NCBI GenBank assembly: GCA_947365485.1
Contig: CANAXK010000070.1
Location: 1 to 8,290, forward strand
Source of the DNA: an uncultured bacterium
GTDB lineage: Bacteria; Cyanobacteriota; Vampirovibrionia; Gastranaerophilales; Gastranaerophilaceae
Reading direction: 5' to 3'
DNA: 8,290 bases
This document shows positions 1-5,295 of the stretch, in pieces; position 1 is the stretch's first letter, and the number at the start of each line of letters is the position of its first letter. Both the position numbers and the translations under genes were made by a program. Under the pieces are notes generated by a model. The model was not told the origin of the DNA. It saw only the letters and a list, made by a program, of their open reading frames with translations, and did no database searches.

Positions 1-1319
1 ACATGAAGCCTGATTTTAATGACGAAGACGGACTTCGCGTTGCGGATTTGGAAACCGAATTTGCGGAAATGGACGGATGGCAGGCTGAGCCGAACGCATC
101 TTCTTTGTTGAATGATTTGGGAATCCCTCAAGAATTGCATTATGCACAGATGAAAGACCTTTCAGGCAGCGAAAAAGTCCGTGTATTACTTGCGCAAGCT
201 TTGTTTGGAACTCCTGATATATTGTTACTGGACGAGCCTACAAACCATCTTGATTTGGCGACAATTACGTGGCTGGAAGACTTTTTGATTGATTTCCCTA
301 ACACAGTAATCGTTGTTTCGCACGATAGAAAATTCTTGGATAGAATTTGTACCCATATTGCAGATATCGATTTCAGAAATATTCAGCTTTATACCGGTAA
401 CTATTCTTTCTGGACGCAGGCAAGCGCTTTGATTATGAAACAAAAAGAAGAGCGCAACAAAAAGATGGAAGAAAAAGCAGAAGAGTTTAGAAAATTCATC
501 GCAAGGTTTAGTGCGAATGCTTCTAAAGCTAAACAGGCAACTTCCAGAAAAAATATGTTGGAAAAACTTACTCTTGAAGATATTAAACCTTCTACAAGAA
601 AATATCCTAGTATTTATTTTAAGTATTCAAAAATGCCTGGTAAAGATGTTTTGACAGTCCAAGGCTTAAGAAAAACTCTTAATGATGAGCTTTTGATAAA
701 GGCGCTTTCTTTTGATGTAAGGCAGGGAGAAAAGATTGCGTTCATTTCTAAGAACCAGCAAGCGATTACTGCGCTTTTTGAAATCTTGGAAGGTAAAATG
801 GAACCGGATGAAGGCTTTGTAACATGGGGCGTAACAGCGACTCACTCTTACTGTCCAAAAGACAACAATGAGTTTTTTGACACTGATAAAAACCTTATCC
901 AGTGGCTTGCGCAGTATTCTCAGGAGCAGCATATAAGCTTTTTGAGAGGGTATCTGGGCAGAATGCTTTTCTCGGGTGAGGATGCTGAAAAGTGCGTAAA
1001 AGTTTTATCAGGTGGTGAAAAAGTTCGCTGCATGTTTGCAAAAACAATGATTGAGGAATCAAATGTGCTTCTCTTTGATGAGCCAACCAACCACTTGGAT
1101 TTGGAAGCGATTACGTCTTTAAATAACGCGCTTATTGATTACACGGGCTCTGTTTTGTTTACTTCGCAGGATTACCAGTTCATAAACACTGTAGCTGACA
1201 GGATAATTGAGATTACGCCAAACGGATATTTGAATTATCAAATGAGATATGAAGATTATCTTGCCAATCCGGATGTGCAGAAGAAACGTGCTCAAATGTA
1301 TTCCATGCTCGTAAAATAG
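1..1319 (+). CDS. ybiT: YbiT-like ABC-F family ATPase, 5' end cut by window edge
   Basis: ABC-F proteins are soluble twin-ATPase proteins that act on ribosomes rather than in membranes; there is no membrane segment here. The reading frame is open to the left edge, with codons in phase from base 3. Compared with the roughly 530-residue YbiT family, about the first 100 residues, including the first Walker A, lie outside the window, so the ATG at base 3 is internal. Numbering from that Met, the first domain has signature LSGSEK (53-58), Walker B DILLLDEPTNHLD (72-84) and switch VVSHD (104-108). A charged Lys/Glu-rich linker (about 145-190) contains RFSANASKAKQATSR, typical of the YbiT group. The second domain has signature LSGGEK (335-340) and Walker B VLLFDEPTNHLD (355-366). 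Its Walker A position reads ISKNQQAITA (248-257), without GxxGxGKS/T, and its switch reads TSQD with Gln for His. It ends with tandem stops TAG TGA. The family is confident; the cellular role is inferred. Confidence 0.93.
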   Translation, partial: MKPDFNDEDGLRVADLETEFAEMDGWQAEPNASSLLNDLGIPQELHYAQMKDLSGSEKVRVLLAQALFGTPDILLLDEPTNHLDLATITWLEDFLIDFPNTVIVVSHDRKFLDRICTHIADIDFRNIQLYTGNYSFWTQASALIMKQKEERNKKMEEKAEEFRKFIARFSANASKAKQATSRKNMLEKLTLEDIKPSTRKYPSIYFKYSKMPGKDVLTVQGLRKTLNDELLIKALSFDVRQGEKIAFISKNQQAITALFEILEGKMEPDEGFVTWGVTATHSYCPKDNNEFFDTDKNLIQWLAQYSQEQHISFLRGYLGRMLFSGEDAEKCVKVLSGGEKVRCMFAKTMIEESNVLLFDEPTNHLDLEAITSLNNALIDYTGSVLFTSQDYQFINTVADRIIEITPNGYLNYQMRYEDYLANPDVQKKRAQMYSMLVK

Positions 1320-1330
1320 TGAAATACAGC

Positions 1331-1359
1331 TTGTCTTTTTTAAGTGTTTGTAATACAAT
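1331..1359 (+). promoter_or_regulatory. Putative sigma70-type promoter of pckA
   Basis: TTGTCT (1331-1336, 4 of 6 matches to the -35 consensus) and TACAAT (1354-1359, 5 of 6 to the -10) are separated by 17 bp. Transcription would begin near 1366 and give a leader of about 38 nt that contains the pckA ribosome binding site. A second AT-rich candidate, TATATA/TATAAG at 1367-1376, is less well spaced. I see no hairpin terminator after the ABC-F gene, so some readthrough into pckA is possible. Confidence 0.5.
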
Positions 1360-1387
1360 TTTCGTGTATATATAAGAGCTTTGAAAA

Positions 1388-1393
1388 AGGAGG
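1388..1393 (+). promoter_or_regulatory. Strong Shine-Dalgarno of pckA, decides the start
   Basis: AGGAGG lies 10 bases before the ATG at 1404. It fixes that ATG as the start over the in-frame ATG at 1344, which would add 20 residues unlike any PEP carboxykinase N-terminus. It is the only clear Shine-Dalgarno at a gene start in this window. Confidence 0.9.
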
Positions 1394-1403
1394 AAGCTAT
1401 ATT

Positions 1404-3002
1404 ATGGAAACATACGGAATCGAAAAATTTGGTATTATCGGACCAAAAGCTGTTTACCGCAACCTAACTCCTGCACAATTGACAGAAGCTGCTCTTCGTT
1501 TGGGCGAAGGTACTTTGTCAAACACAGGTGCATTGGTTGTTACAACTGGTAAATACACAGGTCGTTCACCTAAGGATAAATTCATTGTTGATACAGAATC
1601 TATCCACAATGACATTGCCTGGGGTAAAGTAAACAGACCAATCAGCAGAGAAGCATTCAACTCAATCAAGGGTAAAATCGCTGCTTACTTGCAAAACAGA
1701 GAAGTATTTATCTTCGACGGTTTTGCCGGTGCTGACAAAAAATACACTCAAAAATTCAGAGTAATCAACGAAATGGCAAGCCAGAACTTGTTCATTCACC
1801 AATTGTTAATCAGACCAACTGCAGAAGAATTGGCTAGCTACGGCGAAGCTGACTACACAATTCTTTGTGCTCCTGGTTTCAAATGCGACCCTGAAGTTGA
1901 TGGCGTAAACTCAGAAGCTTGTATCGCAATCGATTACGAAGCTCATGAAATCATCATTTGCGGTTCTCAATACTCAGGCGAAATCAAGAAATCTGTATTC
2001 GCTACAATGAACTATGTTATGACTAAGAAGGATGTTCTTCCAATGCACTGTTCAGCTAACATGGACCCTGCAACTGGTGAAACAGCTGTATTCTTCGGCC
2101 TTTCAGGTACAGGTAAAACAACTTTATCAGCTGACCCTAACCGTAAATTAATCGGTGACGACGAACACGGCTGGTCTCCTGATGGCGTATTCAACTTTGA
2201 AGGCGGATGCTACGCTAAATGTATCAATCTTTCTGAAGAAAATGAACCTGATATCTACAATGCTATCAAATTCGGTTCATTAATTGAAAACGTTGTTATG
2301 GATCCTGAAACTAGAGAATTCGATTTCAACGACGGTTCATTAACAGAAAACACTCGTGTAGGTTATCCTATCAACTACATCAACAACGCTCAAATCCCTT
2401 CAATGGGCGGTATTCCAAAAGTTGTTGTGTTCTTGACAGCTGACGCATTCGGCGTATTGCCTCCAATTTCAAGATTGGACAAAAACGCTGCTATGTACCA
2501 CTTTGTAACAGGCTTCACTTCAAAGCTTGCTGGTACTGAAAGAGGCGTTACAGAACCTCAACCTACATTCTCAACATTGTTCGGCGAACCATTCATGCCA
2601 ATGGATGCTTCTGTTTACGCTAAGATGTTGGGTGACAAGCTTGACCAATACGGTACTAAGGTTTACTTAGTAAACACTGGATGGGCAGGCGGAAGCGCTT
2701 CTATGGGTGCTAAGAGAATGAAACTTGCTTACACAAGAGCTATGGTTACAGCTGCATTAAACGGCTCATTCGATTCAATCGAATTTAAACACCATGACGT
2801 ATTCAATGTAGATTATCCTACATCTTGCCCTGGTGTTCCTGATGAAATGCTTGATGCACGCGGTCTGTGGGCAGATAAAGCAGCTTATGATGCTAACGCT
2901 AACAAGCTTGCTCAAATGTTTGCTGATAACTTCTCTTCTAAGTATCCAAACATGCCAGCTGAAATCGTTAACGCTGGCCCTAAGGCTACAGCTAACGTTT
3001 AG
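1404..3002 (+). CDS. pckA: Phosphoenolpyruvate carboxykinase (ATP)
   Basis: This cytosolic enzyme interconverts oxaloacetate + ATP and phosphoenolpyruvate + CO2 + ADP. It serves gluconeogenesis or, in many anaerobes, CO2-fixing ATP production toward C4 acids. The product is 532 residues, close to the 540 of the E. coli enzyme. Visible motifs are the substrate-binding TGRSPKDKF (52-60, Arg54) and the metal-site lysine in GEIKKSVF (Lys196). They continue with His215 in MHCSAN, the P-loop GLSGTGKTT (232-240), the kinase-2/metal motif GDDEHGW (251-257) and Arg318 in ENTRVGYPI. All expected catalytic residues are present. The P-loop plus this length mark the ATP-type rather than the GTP-type family. 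Codon use differs from the neighbours: AAC, TTC, TAC, GCT, CAA and AGA/CGT dominate, as expected of a highly expressed gene. It ends in tandem TAG TAG, directly before a hairpin terminator. Its promoter and Shine-Dalgarno suggest independent expression. Confidence 0.98.
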   Translation: METYGIEKFGIIGPKAVYRNLTPAQLTEAALRLGEGTLSNTGALVVTTGKYTGRSPKDKFIVDTESIHNDIAWGKVNRPISREAFNSIKGKIAAYLQNREVFIFDGFAGADKKYTQKFRVINEMASQNLFIHQLLIRPTAEELASYGEADYTILCAPGFKCDPEVDGVNSEACIAIDYEAHEIIICGSQYSGEIKKSVFATMNYVMTKKDVLPMHCSANMDPATGETAVFFGLSGTGKTTLSADPNRKLIGDDEHGWSPDGVFNFEGGCYAKCINLSEENEPDIYNAIKFGSLIENVVMDPETREFDFNDGSLTENTRVGYPINYINNAQIPSMGGIPKVVVFLTADAFGVLPPISRLDKNAAMYHFVTGFTSKLAGTERGVTEPQPTFSTLFGEPFMPMDASVYAKMLGDKLDQYGTKVYLVNTGWAGGSASMGAKRMKLAYTRAMVTAALNGSFDSIEFKHHDVFNVDYPTSCPGVPDEMLDARGLWADKAAYDANANKLAQMFADNFSSKYPNMPAEIVNAGPKATANV

Positions 3003-3014
3003 TAGCATAGATTT

Positions 3015-3049
3015 AAAAAAAGCTCTGCAAGAAATTGCAGAGCTTTTTT
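3015..3049. terminator. Bidirectional intrinsic terminator between pckA and priA
   Basis: The perfect stem AGCTCTGCAA / TTGCAGAGCT closes on a GAAA tetraloop (3031-3034). Seven A's (3015-3021) precede it and six T's (3044-3049) follow it. Read rightward it ends pckA (stop at 3002). Read leftward the A-run becomes the U-tract and ends priA (stop codon 3056-3054). One hairpin thus serves both convergent genes. Confidence 0.93.
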
Positions 3050-3053
3050 GTTG

Positions 3054-4073
3054 TTACAAAATATCCAGCGGGTCAACGTCAATCGCAAGCTTTATGTCCT
3101 TCGGAAGCGTAATCTTGCTTAGAAATTTCGATATAAAATCATGCCCCTTTTGAGAAAGCTTGTTCTTGATAAGAATTTGAAACCGATAGTATCCGTTTAA
3201 TTTTTCTATCACACATGGAGTCGGCCCGAGCGTTTCAAGATACTCTGTAAACCCGAATTTTTCTGTCATTGTGGAAAGCCTTAAAGCAATCTCCATTGCG
3301 GATTTTTCAGCACGGAAATTGTTCTGCGAAGAGAGTATCAAACGCACAATCTGACTGAATGGCGGGTAGTCAAACTCCTGACGCGCCTTTATTTCTGTCT
3401 CAAAAAACTTCTCGTAATCCTGCGCCTTGGCTGTCTGAAACGCATAGTAATCAGGATTGTAGGTCTGGAATAAAACCTTTCCTTTGAACTCCCCGCGCCC
3501 GGCACGCCCTGCTACCTGCGTTAGAAGCTGGAAACCGCGCTCAGATGCGCGAAAATCAGGGATGTTGAATCCCGAATCCGCACTCAATACACCAACAAGG
3601 GTTACGTTTGGATTGTCCAAACCCTTTGCAATCATCTGGGTGCCGACCAGAATGTCGATTTCTTTTTTCTGGAATTTGGATAAAAGCTCAATGTGCGCGT
3701 TTTTTCGGGTCAAAATGTCACTGTCAATCCGCTCAACCCGTGCGTCAGGATAAAGCTCTTTTATTAAAAACTCGATTTTCTGTGTTCCGACTCCGGAAGT
3801 CGAAAGCGCGTCACTCCCGCATTGAGGACAGTAATCCGGAAAACTCATCTCTTTGTTGCAGTAATGACACTTGAGCTTTTTAACACTTGCATGCCAAATC
3901 ATCGGGATTGAACAGTCCGAACACTCAATCACTGTACCGCAACACTTGCACTGGGTGTAAGTCGAATACCCGCGTCGGTTCATCAAAAGAATTACCTGTT
4001 GGCCACGCTCCAGAGTCTCTGTGATTTCCGTTTGCAGAGGCTTTGAGATGATACCTCTGTATGACGCCTTGCC
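3054..4073 (-). CDS. priA: PriA C-terminal part, downstream of an in-frame stop
   Basis: This is the rest of PriA, in the same frame as the N-terminal part and separated from it only by the TAG at 4076-4074. Counting through the stop, it supplies residues 396-734. It begins GKASYRGIISKPL, as PriA does after helicase lobe 1, then reads MNRRGYS. The eight zinc-binding cysteines follow as CxxCG, CxxC, CHYC and CPQC (437, 440, 446, 449, 464, 467, 477, 480). Next come helicase lobe 2 motifs GTQMIAKG (539-546), PDFRASERGFQLL and QVAGRAGRG (581-589), and a C-terminal domain ending in DVDPLDIL. No frameshift or motif loss is visible, so the gene has not decayed. If it is not reached by readthrough, the only nearby restart is the ATG at 3983-3981, about 90 nt past the stop and without a Shine-Dalgarno. 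A protein from there would lack the Walker A and DEEH motifs and could not be a helicase alone. Confidence 0.9.
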   Translation of the reverse strand, partial: GKASYRGIISKPLQTEITETLERGQQVILLMNRRGYSTYTQCKCCGTVIECSDCSIPMIWHASVKKLKCHYCNKEMSFPDYCPQCGSDALSTSGVGTQKIEFLIKELYPDARVERIDSDILTRKNAHIELLSKFQKKEIDILVGTQMIAKGLDNPNVTLVGVLSADSGFNIPDFRASERGFQLLTQVAGRAGRGEFKGKVLFQTYNPDYYAFQTAKAQDYEKFFETEIKARQEFDYPPFSQIVRLILSSQNNFRAEKSAMEIALRLSTMTEKFGFTEYLETLGPTPCVIEKLNGYYRFQILIKNKLSQKGHDFISKFLSKITLPKDIKLAIDVDPLDIL

Positions 4074-4076
4074 CTA
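4074..4076 (-). other. priA: In-frame amber (TAG) codon inside priA
   Basis: On the minus strand the codons read ATG CAG GAA TAG GGC AAG GCG TCA, in one uninterrupted frame. The TAG is codon 395 of 734. It falls in the PriA linker usually read as MREEL-KAGN, roughly where a Glu is expected; GAG, CAG and AAG are each one base from TAG. The ABC-F, pckA and isocitrate dehydrogenase genes here end in TAG (pckA in TAG TAG), so TAG works as a stop. A point mutation, a sequence error or local readthrough remain possible. Confidence 0.95.
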
Positions 4077-5258
4077 TTCCTGCATGTTTATAACCTGCGG
4101 CTTTGCAAGCGGCGAGTTGTTAAATCGCTTGCGCATCTCAAAAAGATTGTTGTTATTGGTTGCGTAATAATAAGTCGAAATGTCCGGAGTTGCCGAGCCT
4201 AAAAGCAAAGGTGCCTGATGGAATTGGGCAAGGCGCCGCGCTACGACGCGCGCGTCGTAGCGCGGCGCAGGGTTTGTCTGCTTGTAAGCACTTTCATGCT
4301 CCTCGTCAATTATTATTAAACCAATGTTCTGCAACGGTGCAAACACGGCTGAACGCGCGCCCGCAAGGATTTTTATCTCGTTTTTGAATAATCTTTGCCA
4401 CACATCGTATTTTTCACCGTCAGAAATGCTGCTGTGCCAGATTGCAACATCTCTTATCCCGAACTTTCGCGCAAGCCGCTTTGTAAGCTGGGACGCAAGC
4501 GCAATTTCCGGTGCCAGAAAAAGCACGTTTTTGCCGGAATCAATAACGTCTTTTATTAGCTTGAAATAGACTTCTGTTTTGCCGGAAGCCGTGACACCAT
4601 GGAGCAGAATCGGGTTTGGGGAACGCATTTTAGATTTTATGCCTTCATACGCCGTGATTTGCTCTCCCGCAAGCTCAAACAGCGGCTCAACTTCCACATC
4701 CTTGAATATTGAAAGCGGATTCCTGTAAATGTATTCTGTTTCAAATTTGACAAAACCAGCCTCTGCAAGCTTTTTCATTGTTGCACGTGTTGTTTTTGCG
4801 ATTTCTTCGAACTCAATGAGCGAGGATTTGCCGCGCTCTTTCAGGAGGGCAAGAATCTCTTTTTGACGCTTTGTTAAACCTTCACCATCCTCCTTGAGAA
4901 GCGAGACGGATTGCTCGACTTTTGCGTTTTTCTCGATTAACTTCATTGGGAGCGCTGCATTTAATACAGTCACAAAATCAGTGCAGTAGTAGTTTGCAAC
5001 CCACTCCAGAAGCTTCAGATATTTTAGTGAAAAAAGCGGGGTCTCATCGAGGATTTTGTTAATCTTTTTTGCTTTAAACTCTTCTGGCAAATAATCAGAA
5101 AACCCGACCACAAATGCATTAATAAGCCCCTGACGCCCGAACGGCACCAGAACAGCCTGCCCGATTTGGATAATTTCGCGCATTTCATCAGGAATTAAAT
5201 AACTAAAAGTCTTAACCCCCAGCCCCTTGATGTTTACTAAAACTAAAGCGTACTTCAT
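4074..5258 (-). CDS. priA: PriA N-terminal part (primosomal replication-restart helicase), ends at in-frame TAG
   Basis: PriA is a 3'-to-5' SF2 DNA helicase that recognises abandoned forks and D-loops and reloads the replicative helicase. This piece is 394 residues. It opens with MKYALVLVNI, the usual start of the 3'-DNA-binding domain, then a winged-helix region containing LLEWVANYYCTDF (83-95). Helicase lobe 1 follows, with Walker A GVTASGKTE (221-229), Walker B IIIDEEH (315-321), YKQ (325-327) and LGSATPD (353-359). It breaks off after VINMQE, before the zinc-binding region. An upstream in-frame GTG (5279-5277) would add seven residues and overlap the helicase gene, and family alignment favours the ATG at 5258-5256. 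That ATG lies 8 bases after the TAA of the Pif1-like gene, with no Shine-Dalgarno but a well-placed TATAAT. A 36-bp palindrome sits in codons 331-342. Alone, this fragment lacks lobe 2 and should be inactive. Confidence 0.93.
   Translation of the reverse strand: MKYALVLVNIKGLGVKTFSYLIPDEMREIIQIGQAVLVPFGRQGLINAFVVGFSDYLPEEFKAKKINKILDETPLFSLKYLKLLEWVANYYCTDFVTVLNAALPMKLIEKNAKVEQSVSLLKEDGEGLTKRQKEILALLKERGKSSLIEFEEIAKTTRATMKKLAEAGFVKFETEYIYRNPLSIFKDVEVEPLFELAGEQITAYEGIKSKMRSPNPILLHGVTASGKTEVYFKLIKDVIDSGKNVLFLAPEIALASQLTKRLARKFGIRDVAIWHSSISDGEKYDVWQRLFKNEIKILAGARSAVFAPLQNIGLIIIDEEHESAYKQTNPAPRYDARVVARRLAQFHQAPLLLGSATPDISTYYYATNNNNLFEMRKRFNNSPLAKPQVINMQE
4233..4268. repeat. Perfect 36-bp zero-spacer palindrome inside priA
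   Basis: The arm GCGCCGCGCTACGACGCG (4233-4250) is followed immediately by its exact reverse complement (4251-4268): 18 of 18 bases pair, with no spacer. Thirty of the 36 bases are G or C, in a gene otherwise rich in A/T. The palindrome coincides exactly with codons 331-342 of PriA (APRYDARVVARR), so both strands encode the same 12 residues. It adds no extra residues relative to the usual PriA spacing between YKQ and LGSATP, so it is not a simple insertion. Confidence 0.97.
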
Positions 5259-5265
5259 TAAGTTT

Positions 5266-5295
5266 ATTATACAATACACAAAACAGGTCTGCCAA
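5266..5295 (-). promoter_or_regulatory. Putative leaderless promoter of priA
   Basis: On the minus strand TTGGCA (5295-5290, 5 of 6 matches) is followed after 18 bp by TATAAT (5271-5266, 6 of 6). Then come seven bases, AAACTTA, and the priA ATG. Initiation at the usual 7-base distance would fall on or next to the A of the ATG, giving an mRNA without a leader. The promoter overlaps the last codons and stop of the Pif1-like gene. No Shine-Dalgarno is present. Confidence 0.6.

Noticed and set aside
1344..1403. Upstream ATG start for pckA giving 20 extra residues
   Set aside because: It overlaps the putative promoter, has no Shine-Dalgarno, and the ATG at 1404 has AGGAGG at proper spacing and the family N-terminus.
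2833..3153. 106-codon + strand reading frame across the pckA end and terminator
   Set aside because: It overlaps pckA out of frame, crosses the hairpin terminator and the priA 3' end, and resembles no protein; it is a shadow reading.
3987..4076. Frameshift as the cause of the split priA
   Set aside because: The two PriA segments are in the same frame: the 29 codons between the TAG and the TTG at 3986 read as normal PriA sequence, so only the stop codon separates them.
4074..4076. Genome-wide reassignment of TAG to an amino acid
   Set aside because: The ABC-F, pckA and isocitrate dehydrogenase genes all end in TAG at the expected family length. pckA has TAG TAG, and reading through both would run across its own terminator.
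4233..4268. In-frame palindromic mobile element of the Rickettsia type
   Set aside because: Such elements add residues to the host protein. Here the spacing between YKQ and LGSATP is normal for PriA and conserved residues lie inside the palindrome.
5259..5279. GTG start for priA adding seven residues
   Set aside because: It overlaps the helicase gene, has no Shine-Dalgarno, and MKYALVLVNI already matches the PriA N-terminus.
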